The notes: generated by a model not told the origin, from the letters alone. DNA of 64,000 nt from Bactericera cockerelli (GCA_024516035.1 CM044964.1:20838931-20902930), one strand, 5' to 3'. Positions 40,401 to 51,949 are shown, counted from the first letter of the stretch. Program-made: numbers and translations.

Positions 40401-43400
40401 TAAACTTTAAATGAACCTACTTACTGAAACAGTGAGAAACAATAAATTTTGATTTTTTTTGTAGATTTTTTTTTCATAGAAAATAGAAAAAATATAGATT
40501 TTTTTCTATACCTATTCTTAAAGTTTAAGAACTTTGTTAATAAACATATCAGTACTTAGAACTACAAAGAATAGAAGTAGTTTTCTAAATAATCATTAGG
40601 GGGAACTGACATCAATTTTGATGGAATGTTAGAGAACAATTGTGCTTTTTTGTTAAGCACAGAGTACATTTGATTTTTGTTCTTTGATTGCATTTTTCCC
40701 CACGGCACCTGTGTTGTTCGTCTACATGTCTACAACAATAGGCAAGTGTTTGGCTCCACTCTTTCTTTACAGATTACTAGATTGAATCCCAATGTACTTT
40801 AAAAAGTACACTCAACTTTGGTCGTTGTTATTGCAAAGGAAACAAATAGTAAACACCATGAGGTAACTTCAGGATAAGGTCCAAAGTAAAAGAAATATAT
40901 ATTTAATTTAAAACTTGTCAAAAAATTCAATAATATTCAATTACTGCTTTTCATAGGGGTTGACGTTTTCTGGCGACGCTGGGACATGTTTTTAGCTTCA
41001 AATCATAACTACAAATGAAAAGATTTTTTCCACAAAATTGTTTTGTTTACAATTCAAAACAGCTGAATAAAATATTCCAACCAACTTCACACCACTATCT
41101 TCTTTCGAAAACCGTCGGGAATTTTTGAAAATTCCATGTACTATTAAAAGTACGCCAGGTCTTAATCAGTACTTTCGAGAAAACATGCCCAGGTCTCAGG
41201 AGGATAGAAAGATCATAAATTATAGAATACACGAGTAGCAGTGGTATGATGATACTTTCTTACCATGAAGAGGTCCCGGTTCAAACCCTATAGCTGATAA
41301 AAATTGTATTCATAATTTGTTTACATAACTGTTTGTGAGGGACGCTTTCTGGTGTGCTTATGTTGACCCATATCTCTCTCCTTTATCTAGGCTTATAATA
41401 ATAATTTATTTTTACTGTGGGAGGGCCTTGGAGGATATAATATTTTCTTAAAATACAAGTTCTTAAAAATAAAGGTGAACTCTTAGTGCAAAATTAATAG
41501 ACTAATTCTAAATCACAAGTCATTGCTAAGCGTTGGTTTTATCACAAGTCATTGCTCAGCGTCGGTTTTCCCTATCTTCCGCAGTACACACTCGGTGGAT
41601 TAGCGATGTATTACAAAAACGTCTATTAATTCCGCCCTTAATCTTTTCTTTTTTACATGCTCATACAACAACTTGACAGTGAAATTGTTTTCTTACCATA
41701 GGGTGCAGATGAAGTTATATTTCCTGTATTGGTAAATGAGTCGGTTGCATTTCCCAAACGCCCTGTAACTCTGTAGTGCTTATTTTTAATTGAAACATTT
41801 GATAATACTTTACAGCCGCAACTTACACCAAGAACTGAAAGTGAGAGAGAAATTTCAAGAATTATAAAATATTTTAAAATTGCTGTAATGATACTTGATT
41901 GATTTGTTTTTTTTTTTTTTATATACTAATTTTTATATTGAACTACTGGAAAAAAATCCAGCTGTTTGTCTGGCTGGCTGAAAAAACTGACTAGAAAATA
42001 AAATCAACAGAATAGGTTGAGTAGTAAATTATTTGAAAGGTTGCTAAGAGGAGTTAAGATCAACAAATTTCGTCTTCCTATGACTCATAATTACCAATAG
42101 TTCAGAAAGTATGGATGTTAGATAGGATGTCTGATTGTGTATCTCAAGAACAGTCTTAGAAAGCTGAAATTTGTTGCAATGAATTACTTCCGAGAATTTT
42201 TTTTTCATCCTTTAAAATTAATTCATTTTATATGGGTCATTTCGTTCAAGATTCAAGAGCTGGTTGCCACCCAGCCTAAGTGGCCAGACACAGGTAAAGA
42301 TTTTTGGGCCCAAAATTATTCCCCCAAAACTGAAGGAACCAATATTTTACCACTTGGTTGAGTGACTTTATTATGCTCACCTTGTACATATCAGAATATA
42401 GTTTGATTCAATTTTATACTTGAAGAAAAAACATGTGAGATCCCAATTGGGGGCTCATGGCAATTAAGTTGTAGGGGGGGGGGGGGGGGGGGGGGGGGGG
42501 GGAAACGTTTCCACACAAACATTCAATACTGACCTAGTACACCTGAGGCTGACTGTTCCAGCAGACCTCCATGTCCAACTTTCAAGAACAAGTTAACACC
42601 CTCCTCTGCCTCGGGATGTGTTTGGTGAACAATATCTGGATGGAATTATTAAATTAATAATATAAAAAAGTATGATGGATATAAAAAAATCCAATTCACA
42701 TGTTTGTCAAAATGCAAGAAATAACAAATAAGTGAGTACTTGTCTTTCGAATCATAGTCCTTTACAATTGTTTAACATTAGAGTCATGTCAAATATAAAC
42801 AAATTATTTGTGTATGTATGATTTTCTTTGTGGTGAAGTACAAGGCCTCTTCACAATTTTTGTGGGTAGCACAGCATTACTAAGAGCCTCCTGTACTTTT
42901 CAAATTCTATTACATAAATTTCTTTTTACTGTGGTAATGCTGCCACTGGTCGTTACTCATTCAAGTAACTACTCATTTTTCCTCACAAGGTATGAGTGAA
43001 CCCCTAACATCCAAGTACAGAGCAGAAAAATTCCTGCCCTGCTGGGGATCGAACCCAGGTCACCATGCATGCAATGGCTAGCACTAAATCACTCTGCCAT
43101 GGTGACTACTGTTAAGGGATAGTGTCCAGTAGATTAAATCTAATCCTGTTTGATAAATAAAATAAAATAGCCTTTATTAAAATATTAATTTACAATACAA
43201 GTTATTTACATACATAATTATCGTAGTTATTTCATATTCTATTGAATTTACAAAAAAAAAACTTTATATATATTTTTATTTCTTTTACAAATAAAATCTT
43301 TCCTCTAACTTTGCACCACTTGGAATGGTACCCAAGATACACACACTATTTCCTCTCTGTATGGCAAGAGAATTTTTTTGTATCAGGAAGTTTTTATATA

Positions 43401-44113
43401 CATTGTATATATCATTGAATTTTATATACATACAAATAAAATTTTAATTAATATAATATACTCATCAAATTGAAGACCTGTTTGATAGTTTGGCCATAAA
43501 TAATTTAGATATGTCTGATTAAATTATTTAACACAAGTTTTATTTTTATCTTTAAATTTATCATAATTTGAAACTCTTGCCTTTGTTGCTACCTTGTGTT
43601 TATTGAGGATAGTCTATGATGTTTCTTTTGTGTTTTTTGGTGTCAATGTTCATATCTTTAGCTTAACATCTTTGTCATTTAAAACTGCAGTTTTCACCCT
43701 CCATTAACTACCTTTACTTTGATATAAATAATAAAATATACAACAACAAAAGTGCAGCTGCCTAGTGTCTGTCCTGGCAGCTCAGTGATCCAGGCTGCTA
43801 ATCTAGAGTTCATGGATTCAAGACCCAGTTGGGACATGTTATCCTCCTATTTGGAGTTTTGACCACATTAAAATATGTCTTGGGCTAACAGAATAATAGG
43901 ACTTATTAGTCCCAGTCAGGCTGTTGAATTTAGGTGATATTATTATAAAGATATATATTTAAAATATTTAATTTACAAACCTTGAGTAAGGATAGTCTTG
44001 ATTTTGTTGACAACATTTGATGTGGTGTCATTTTTCACTTTATTCACACAGAAAACTCCTGTGTTCAACAGTTTAAAAGTTCGTCTGTCTAATATATATC
44101 GGAAATATTCCAT
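37405..44113 (-). CDS. TruB-family pseudouridine synthase (TRUB1/TRUB2-like), active site altered
   Basis: TruB enzymes convert U55 of the tRNA T-loop to pseudouridine. Coding exons on the minus strand: 44113-43981, 42635-42534, 41834-41697, 40038-39991, 38692-38522, 37616-37405. All phases agree, giving 267 aa. Family landmarks in order: [90 protein letters not shown] and EDWNLENI. The catalytic aspartate of the GH-GTLD motif is replaced by Glu (GGLLEQ). The stretch that normally carries the SALK-type active-site segment, about 20-25 residues after FFEG, is missing. The YRV tyrosine and the GFYVRSL motif remain. Features are shared with both animal paralogues, so I do not choose between them. 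The gene may be a degenerate enzyme or one kept for RNA binding. Introns hold SINEs, a LINE 3' end and an inverted-repeat element. Confidence 0.88.
37647..37780 (+). repeat. SINE family E, clear copy
   Basis: ACCTCAGTAGCTTGATCGAT, GGCGGCGGACTTGTAACCTG and GGTCGGTGGTTCAAGTCCCG, with the tail TTGTAATATCACGAAAGTGA. It lies just upstream (gene sense) of the last TruB exon. Confidence 0.8.
37795..37915 (-). repeat. SINE family F, reverse copy
   Basis: On the minus strand GCACTGGTAGTCAAGTAGTT ... GATTTTTCGAATCCCAACCA and CAGTGCATGAATTTTTTGGC. Confidence 0.75.
38330..38395 (-). repeat. Family L repeat, reverse fragment
   Basis: GGTTGGGTGGAAGAGATTGC and GGCAATAACCCCGCCCTTTA, the reverse of the 3' part of this family. 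Confidence 0.6.
38640..39105 (-). repeat. Triplicated acceptor region of TruB exon 5
   Basis: Three tandem copies (periods about 151 and 169 bp) of a segment that on the minus strand reads from intron into exon: TTTTTTTCGACAATTCCCAG then GCAGAATAATACAGTCC. The copy nearest exon 5 supplies the acceptor at 38693-38695. The other two acceptor-like sites are at about 38844 and 39013 (the last weakened to TCAGGC). Confidence 0.85.
39549..39867 (+). repeat. SINE family A, full-length with poly-A
   Basis: Head GCGATTAGCTTAGTGGTTAA and GGTCGGGCTTGATCCCTCGT, body as in the other copies, ending in 27 A. It lies in intron 4 of the TruB gene. Confidence 0.88.
40088..41203. mobile_element. 1.1-kb inverted-repeat element with repeated GTAC palindromes
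   Basis: 15-bp ends CCTCCTGAGACCTGG (40088-40102) and its complement (41189-41203), possibly flanked by ATAG on each side. Inside are four 16-nt palindromes of the form GTACTTT--AAAGTAC at 40105, 40264, 40794 and 41138. No open frame was found. It lies in intron 3 of the TruB gene. The family is unknown. Confidence 0.65.
42474..42502 (+). repeat. Poly-G run of 29
   Basis: An uninterrupted G tract just inside intron 2 of the TruB gene, about 30 nt from the exon 2 donor. Its length in the genome may differ from the assembly. Confidence 0.9.
42815..43113 (-). repeat. SINE family B, longer sub-type, reverse copy
   Basis: Has GTGGTGAAGTACAAGGCCTC and GGATCGAACCCAGGTCACC. The head is damaged (GCACTAAATCACTCTGCCAT). 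Confidence 0.82.
43285..43377 (-). mobile_element. 3' end of the restriction-like-endonuclease LINE family
   Basis: The minus-strand frame gives [19 protein letters not shown] and LEERFYL then stop, collinear with SLDIQRGNAATILGSLP ... FYL at 8500. Only the extreme 3' end is present, in intron 1 of the TruB gene. Confidence 0.75.
43773..43940 (+). repeat. SINE family D, plus copy
   Basis: GTCCTGGCAGCTCAGTGATC, CATGGATTCAAGACCCAGTT and GGACTTATTAGTCCC. It is diverged. Confidence 0.7.
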
Positions 44114-44849
44114 TATTTCTCTTAATCCTCTTTCATTTCCAGGGGGAAATGGAACCTGGCCCTGAACTTCTTTTCTTTTTATCAGTCTTTATCACTAAAG
44201 TACAGTTTCCTTATAAATTCCTTATCAGCAAAAGAATTTTAATTTTTTCAAATTTTGCAACTTGCAACCTCCATTTTCAATGAAAAGACTCGGCAACATT
44301 GTCCAAGGAGGTAAAAGAGAGACAGCCATGTCATATGCAAGGAAGTAAAGTGAAGCTGACAAAGTTGTTTTTTCTTTTTTGATCTTGAGAGAGAGAAATG
44401 CTTTCTGAAAGCCGCCTTGCTGTGCTCTAGCTATAGCATATTATTATAGTTTCTAGTGATAGTAGGTACTATTAAACAGTCTATAAGTTAATATCAACGA
44501 GTACGTCTTATCTAATTACTAACTTGAAAATTAAAAGACATATAACTATGGAAAAATGTTGACGATTCCTTATAGTCTGTACGAAGTGTACGGATTTTAA
44601 AATGTACGATAATCTGTCCTTTCGTGTGGCAACACGGCTAGTTTTGATAAGATTACCATGAACAAGACAGGCCGCTTCGATTTATTTAAATTTAAAATTT
44701 AATAAACTTGAAACTCTTATCTCTTATTACAGTTATTACATTTTCTATTTCTTTCTTTAACTTATTTTACAGCGTTGAACTCAGAAACGATCACCCAACC
44801 ATTTATTGGATTCTTCCCACATTGAGAGTCACAAAAACAATCAATCATC
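44114..44849. promoter_or_regulatory. Shared promoter region, TruB gene (-) and GLRX3 (+)
   Basis: 736 bp separate the two start codons, which face away from each other. No SINE interrupts it. Promoter elements could not be identified by eye, and untranslated exons may extend into it. The arrangement suggests a bidirectional promoter. Confidence 0.4.
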
Positions 44850-47800
44850 ATGTCTGTGCTTCAAATTTCTGCTGAAAATGATTTGGAGACCCATGCAAAG
44901 TAAGTCACTAAATGGAGTTGAAATTATCTATCCCTGACCCTCTAAAAGTATTCTTCAAGGGTTGGGCAGAGGCATTTGAGAAACATCAAAATCAGTCTGG
45001 CTGGAATAGGGGGGAACAATATGAATAGTTTTAAAAATGTTGGGTAAATCATCTATGATAAATATACCACTGTACTCAGTAACTTAATCAATAAGGCGGC
45101 AGACTTGTAAACTTGAGGTTGGCGGTTCAAGTCCTGGTTTCAGCATGGATTTCATAATGCTAGTTTTGGTAGTTGTGATATCACTAAAGTGATTAACACA
45201 ATATGATAACTAGTTAGCAGGTTGACAACCAGAGCACTTTTCACTGAATTTGCCCTGGAGACCAGACACTTGGCTGAGAAAATTTGAAAGGGGTAAATAT
45301 CATGGGATTTTTTCTTTAGGTCCTACAAAAAACCCAAGGACACTTTTGAATTCATTAAGTCATGATCTAGCCATAGGTATGGATTTTGAGATAAAAGAAG
45401 GCACATTTATGTGTGTCTCCCAGTTTTCTAAAAATGGGTCCAAAAAAGTCAAAAAGACACAAATTTGTCCCTTGTGGCATGGGACAAGAAGACTCAAATT
45501 TGTGTCTAATGTCCGTCAACCTGTTAATATAACCGAAAAAGGCTTTTCTGATATCTAAAACAAATTGTGATTTTCAAATTTCACTGTTTGATGTCAATTT
45601 TAACAAGGTTTCTGGGCTTGGAAAAAAGTACCATGTAAATCCTTTAGATGAACTCTTTCCATTGAGCCAATAAAATCAATTGTTGCAAGTGATTCAAATT
45701 GTTGCAAGTGATGCAAATGATTCATGAATTTTATGTCCACTTTGAGCTGGTCTTCTGCTTGTCGAATACAGCAGTTTTTTCTGCAAGCTAAAAATTTCAA
45801 GTTACACTCTCATCCTCTCATAAGTGCCTTATTTCAGAAAGCTTCCTCCCTCTTTTAATCCCATAATCTCCTCTTTTTCTGCACCCTGTTGAGGTTTTTT
45901 TTTTTTTTCTGTAAACAACACTTTTGATTGGGTTATTTGAATAAAATTTGACTGTTGAAAAAGTGATTTGGGTATATTTAGAGAGAGAATTACTTCTGGA
46001 ATGAGGCCAAGGAATATTATATTTTTCTTTCTTTTTTAATATTATTATTAGGTAATAATAGTATTTTTTTTAAAATATTTTTTTGTTATATTTTTATTCA
46101 CAAACTATGCATTTCCAGGAACAAGACAGCAGTGGTTCATTTCTATGCTGACTGGTCTGAAGAATGCAAACACATGAACACTCTGTTTGATGAGATGAGC
46201 AAACAATCCAAATATAGTCAAGTTATTTTTGCCCGGTGCATAGCTGAAGATCTACCAAAGCTGTCACAGGAGTTGAAAATATCTGCAGTGCCAACTTTCG
46301 TTATTTTGAAAAACTTGAAACCCGTTGACAGAGTGGAAGGTGCTGACCCAGAGAGTTTAGACAAGAAAATTCTGCAGCAGGTAATCTTCTTCTTTCACTT
46401 TGCCTTTTCCCAAACCTACGTGGGGTTGGCATTGTTCAACCTCTTCCTCATGGTTGAGGTTGATTGTTTCTAATACATTATACCTGATTCTGACCATGAA
46501 TTTTTTTACTGACTATATTTTTTTTTTTAAATTTACTGACAGATAAGAGAATTATCTATTACAAAGGTCCTGTTTTGACTTTGAATGTCCTTTGAAATTG
46601 GTACTGAAATGTTCTATACACATAATAAAACCTGGACACCCTGTCTGTAGGTTTATATATTACTTTAAAGAATAAAATCATAAAAAGTTGCTGAAAGATG
46701 ATAAACTATCCATATCAGGTGCTACCTGTTCTTTGTCTTTGAAGTGGTCCAAGTCTTACTGTGCTTTTTTCGGCTACTAATCTGAGAGATTTTAACTTTG
46801 TTCTGTTCACAGCTAAGCATTTCCAGTTTTGTAGAACCTGTTGCACCCAAAGAAAGCATAAATGACAGGTATGTGTTGACTAAGCTTTATTTTATACTTT
46901 GCCTTCATGGTACTTAATCTTTAACTATCTGAGCTTTAGACGTTCCAGGACAGCTGTTTTGGCCAAGTGGACCTTGACAGCTGCAAGCTGTTCACAACTC
47001 AGAGAGCTAAAGAAAGCCATCTCAATGATACTTATAAAATTGTTAAATTTTACCTCCGTTTTTTGACGAAGTTTCTTCAAATTACCCAGGATGACAAAGA
47101 ATGTGAAAATAATCCCTGAAAGTCTAAAATAAAAATAATAATCAAATGATGGAGGGTGGTGAATTTTGCTCATGGAAGTTTTTTTTTCTATCATTATAAG
47201 AAAATAATTAAATAAACGCCACTAAAAACTTAAAAGATCTCAATTAGCTCAGTGGTAAGGTACGACATACCATCCATGGTTCAAATCCCAAAAAAGACAC
47301 AAAAAAAAATGGATCCAAAATTTGGTTACAGTTGTTTGTAAGAGACAACTTCCGGTGAACTAGTGTTGACCCAGCACCTAAATGGGAAGTTTTGTGCCAT
47401 GTCTTGCCCATCAGAGGGAGGAAGGCATGCTGTGGGATGGGCAACCTACAAGACAGACCACAAGCATCTACAGTAACTGCTTTTCTAAAAAATAAATATG
47501 GCTGTGAAACACTCACTACAAAAAAAAAAACAATACTATGACAGTATTTTTTTAATCATGTTTAAAGTATTTTAAAATTTATTTTCAGTGTTTTAAATGA
47601 TGTGATATGCTCCCACATTTCTGCCCTTTTGTGATCTCCCCTTACTGATAGACCTAGTTTTGTCCATGCCTCTCATAAATTCTTATCTGATTTTAAATCA
47701 GAAAAAAAACCATTCAGTTGTGTTTAACCACAGACATAGAGGTTAAGGTTTTCATTTCACGAAATTATATTTAAATAATTTAATGTGCAACACTTGTACA

Positions 47801-49932
47801 TAATTTTTATTGTTAATACCTACATATTATGTGTAGATAGTGTAAATAATATTTTAAACAAAACAGAAAAATAATACAAATTTACACACAATTTATTAAT
47901 TACTAATAATTACCATCATACAATTTTTTTTTCTTTTTATTGTTTCAATATAATAGTATTTATGTCATAATTATTTAATATAATTTATGATACATTATGA
48001 AGAATTATTCCTCTAGTGTTCCCACTAGACTTCTTATTTTTGCATCACTTGTTTACTTTGTTTCCTGTTTCATCCACAATAATGCTGAAAATGATTCCAT
48101 TGGTGACGGTGTTGTGTACAGACTCAAGCAGTTGATCCGTCAGCACAAGGTGATGGTGTTCATGAAGGGCAACAGAGACAGACCTCGTTGCGGTTTCAGC
48201 AAGAGCATCATCAGCATTCTAAACGATACTTGGTAAATGAAAAAAAGTTAATATAATAATAAAAATGCTTTTTCTTTGTGTTATTATGTCACAATTTTAG
48301 TGGGTATCGCAGAATCATAGGACTTTACCACTTTAATTTACAATATCTTGTATTATTTTTTTGCCTAAGATTCTGCCACTGGTCGCTGCTTCACATTAAA
48401 GCAGCTACTCATTTTTCCTCACGAGGTATGAGTGGACCCCGAACATCCAAGTACAGAGCAGAAAAAATCCTCCCCCGCTGGGAATCGAACCCAGGTCACC
48501 ATGTGTGCAATGCCTAACGCGCTAACTCGCTCTGCCACAGTGACTACTAAATGAAAAAAAAGTTATTTTTTTAAAAAAATGACTGAATGCAGAACAGTTT
48601 TATCTGTGGTCCTTATCAACAACAGCAAAAAAAAAAAAAAAAAAAAACTTTCTAATTACTATAGCGCGCGATTAGCCCCGTGCTTAAGCACTCGCTTGCC
48701 ATGCGGAAGGTCCCGGGTTCGATCCCCCGTGCCGACAAAAATTTGTATTCTTAATTTGGTTACAATTGTTTGTAAGGGATACCTTCCGGTGCGCTCGTGT
48801 TGACCCAGCACCTGATTGGGAAGTATTGTGTCACTTTTCGCCCATCAGAGGGGAGGCATACTACGGGATGGATAGGCTACAACACAGACCACAAGCGTCT
48901 ACAGTAGCTCCTATTGGCTACGAAATAAAAACGGCTGTGAAACACTCATCTTAAAAAAAAAAAAATATTATTCAAAACTTTATTACATATAAAAAGACAT
49001 TATGTACGTACAGTACAAATAATCATTATTACAATGAAAAAAATAGAAACAATATATACAATTAAATGAAAAAATAATAGAAACATATGTCCTAACTTAA
49101 AGGCAGGGTTATTGCCTATGGAATTCTCTTCCACCAACCCTTTAAGGAAGTTGGGTTTTTTTTTATTTTCTTTTTTTTTTTAAAGATGAGTGTTTCACAG
49201 CCTTTTTTATTTCGTAGCCATGAAACTGGAGCTACTGTAGACGCTTGTGGTCTGTGTTGTAGCCTGCCCATCCCGTAGTATGCCTCCCCTCTGATGGGCG
49301 AGAAGTGACACAATACTTCCCAATTAGGTGCTGGGTCAACACGAGCGCACCGGAAGGTATCCCTTACAAACAATTGTAACCAAATTAAGAATACAAATGT
49401 TTGTCGGCACGGGGGATCGAACGCGGGACCTTCCGCATGGCAAGCGAGTGCTTAACCACTGAGCTAATCGCGCGCTTTTAGTTTTAACTTTCATTTTTAA
49501 AATATAAATATTTTTTTGCTCTGTGTTGTTTGTTCTGGAGTTGGATGTCCCATTTTTCCTGCAAAGCTTGGACTAGCATCACAAGGGTTCAAAGTGGAAC
49601 TGTCACCAATTTAAGCCTAATCTTGTACAGTCCTACTATGAGAATATTTTCTGAAAATTCAAGAGAGACCTTCTTTAGAAAATAAAACCTTTGTGGCATA
49701 TTGTTTTACCATCTTCCAACTTCTTCTTTTCAGTGTCCCCTATGGTACATTTGACATTCTTGAGGATGAGGATGTCCGACAAAATTTAAAGATCTACTCC
49801 AACTGGCCAACATACCCACAAGTCTACGTAGAGGGAGAACTCATTGGCGGGCTTGACATTATTCAAGAACTGAAAGAGACAAACCAACTTATCCCCACAT
49901 TGGACCCTTCCATCAAGGCTAAGAAACACTGA
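44850..49932 (+). CDS. GLRX3: Glutaredoxin 3 (PICOT-like, one Grx domain)
   Basis: A cytosolic and nuclear monothiol glutaredoxin that carries [2Fe-2S] clusters and takes part in iron-sulfur and iron handling. Exons 44850-44899, 46119-46380, 46813-46868, 48122-48232 and 49734-49932 join in phase to 225 aa. The N-terminal thioredoxin-like domain has [15 protein letters not shown], where the usual CxxC has lost its first Cys as in other family members, and VPTFVILKN. The C-terminal Grx domain has VMVFMKG, the cluster-binding CGFSK, then [26 protein letters not shown] and [14 protein letters not shown]. Vertebrate GLRX3 has two Grx domains; one is normal for insects. Exon 4 has a weak acceptor (GTTGTGTACAG, poor pyrimidine tract), and an in-frame open stretch upstream of it encodes a signal-peptide-like sequence. 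AATAAA at 50014 is a likely poly(A) signal. SINEs of families A, B and E sit in the introns. Confidence 0.94.
45062..45205 (+). repeat. SINE family E in GLRX3 intron 1
   Basis: AGTAACTTAATCAATAAGGC, GGTTGGCGGTTCAAGTCCTG and ATCACTAAAGTGATTAACAC. Confidence 0.75.
45250..45558 (+). other. Unrecognised open frame in GLRX3 intron 1
   Basis: 102 codons (starts [20 protein letters not shown]). No family recognised and no splice signals placed; probably chance or repeat-derived. Confidence 0.15.
47235..47531 (+). repeat. SINE family A, diverged copy
   Basis: Head TCAATTAGCTCAGTGGTAAG and CATGGTTCAAATCCC, body AGTGTTGACCCAGCACCTAA, tail of A. It lies in GLRX3 intron 3. Confidence 0.8.
48262..48547 (-). 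repeat. SINE family B, reverse copy
   Basis: Almost identical to 35990-36272; it lies just after GLRX3 exon 4. Confidence 0.88.
48664..48965 (+). repeat. SINE family A, well-preserved copy
   Basis: GCGCGATTAGCCCCGTGCTT, AAGGTCCCGGGTTCGATCCC, full body and A tail. Its poly-A runs into a family L repeat. Confidence 0.88.
48966..49142 (+). repeat. Family L repeat
   Basis: AAAAGACATTATGTACGTAC and ATGTCCTAACTTAAAGGCAG, then CTCTTCCACCAACCC. Confidence 0.65.
49176..49478 (-). repeat. SINE family A, reverse copy
   Basis: Intact, with the head ending at AGCTAATCGCGCGC. It faces the copy at 48664, forming an inverted pair about 210 bp apart. Confidence 0.88.
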
Positions 49933-50013
49933 AATGTTGGGAATGTGAATTTTATGAGCTTGCACAACAGTTCTGCGGGTGTGAAATTTTGAATGGGTTG
50001 GGTAATATTCATA

Positions 50014-50019
50014 AATAAA
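50014..50019 (+). other. Poly(A) signal of GLRX3
   Basis: AATAAA 82 nt after the stop codon, within AATAAATAAATAAATG. Confidence 0.55.
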
Positions 50020-51949
50020 TAAATGTTTTCTTTTTGTAAATAAGTTCAAACAAACAATTACAAAGTCAAATATGAATGATAAAATGGATATAGTGCTGAA
50101 GACAAATATAATGATCTTAAATAAAGTACAATTATTCAAATTCCAAATTGAAAAATTCCTTGAAGGTATATGTGGGAATTGCATGCACAATATTTTGATT
50201 ATCTTCCCTTGAGATTGTTAAACCTGAGCTGCTTCACGTTACATTTAGAACTTGGTTGTATAGAATTTGAAGAACAAAAACAAAATAATAATTCCCTACC
50301 TAACTGTGTAAGATAGCCTGATTCTCTCCGAATCAAACCATCCATTTTGGGGTGACGTTGATTTGTTTGAAAGAAATAGTTAGGTACTTATTTTCTTCTT
50401 TTTACCTTTTCTAAACATATTTTTTTTCCAATAACTACATATATTTGGATGCACTTAAAAGTAGTGTACATGGATAATTATTAAACTTGCATAGAATCCT
50501 CATAATCTCTCTTAGAATGAAGAAGAAAATTCCTGGATTTCAAAAAATGCACATCAGTGATGATTATGACAGTGCAACATTGTTAAATTAGCTCCATTAC
50601 CAAATTGCATAACAGCTGGTTTAGGAGTTCTAGTGTGTTCAAAGTACAAAATATTGTTTCTGTTTAAAGGATGTTTTTATGTATGACAGTTTAAAAAATT
50701 GAGTTTAGTCAAGAAACCTTTAATTATTCTGAATTTCGAGACCATGGTTAATACTGTCAATTTTTTTTTTTTTTTTTTTTTTTTAATAAAAAATGAAAAA
50801 AATAAAATGCTTCACCCCAACGAAGTTTTGAAAAATATTAAAAACCCAATTTGAACTTCACTCTTAATACCTACTGATTTTATTTATTTAATAACCATTT
50901 ATTTTTAGAGCCAGAGTAGGATTGAAGAGTACCTTTATTCCAGCAATTGTTTGCTGTATTACTATTAAGTCATATTCTCACATCTATGAGCACAGTTTTC
51001 ATACATTGGGCAGCATCCCACCCAATGGGTTCCCATACTACCTACATTACTAGACTAGCTCCTTAACACTTAACCACTAAAGGTTAGGAAGTATTAAGGT
51101 GTAACTCAAGTTTAAAATAAAATTAGAAAATAAACAACAGAATGTCATTTTCATATGAAATAGTATTTATTGGAGTACTTAGTACTTTAAGTAAAAAAAT
51201 ATATCTATACAAAAAACATGGGTTACATAGTAAAGAAACTATTAATTTGTAACAAAATAACGATAAATTTCTTTATATATATTATAGTAAAAAGATTGGG
51301 TATTTTTTTTATTATATAAAATCAACAAATCTTATGAGGAGTAGTAACACTCCTCAAAAAATTAGAAAAGAAAAGGGGGAAAAATTTGCCTGGGTCAACA
51401 GGCTGGGTTGTAAAATAAGTGCTACTCTATGTTCTGGCTAGGACGCTGGCAGGGTGTAAAACCGGCCTGGACAGAAATACAACATGATGTAATAGAACTA
51501 TTATGGTTGGAAAATAAAAAGAAAACATGAAAAACACAGCTAAGGAATTACCAGGAATATCTGAATGGGTACCTAAGTGTACAAAAAAATAAATCTTGTA
51601 TACATTTACATATTATATCTAGAGTAAAATACAAATTTAACATATCAGCCTCTAGAATTATCAAGGAGCTATCAAATTTACAAGGAATAACAAAAATAGG
51701 TACTATATTTTTAACCTAATGAACAGAATTTTATTATGTGTGATTAAAAATAGTACATTCTTCCATTACATCCAGTATTGATGTACAACTAATGGAAGAT
51801 TTTTTTGAGTTTTGTCTATCATTACAAAAAGAATAAAATGAATGCAACCCTCAAAGTAAAATACTAATACTACATAATGCTGTAAGTGCACAGAGGTTGA
51901 TAAAAAATTATAAAGAAAGAGAATTTTTTTGTAAAAATAGATCATACTC
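50020..51949. other. Convergent intergenic region
   Basis: Lies between the 3' ends of GLRX3 and the dsRNA-binding gene. AT-rich, with a T run at 50761-50784 and one SINE F remnant. A possible poly(A) signal for the minus-strand gene lies at 51730-51735. Confidence 0.4.
51005..51085 (-). repeat. SINE family F head remnant
   Basis: On the minus strand TAGTGGTTAAGTGTTAAGGA and GTAATGTAGGTAGTATGGGA. It is decayed. Confidence 0.5.
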
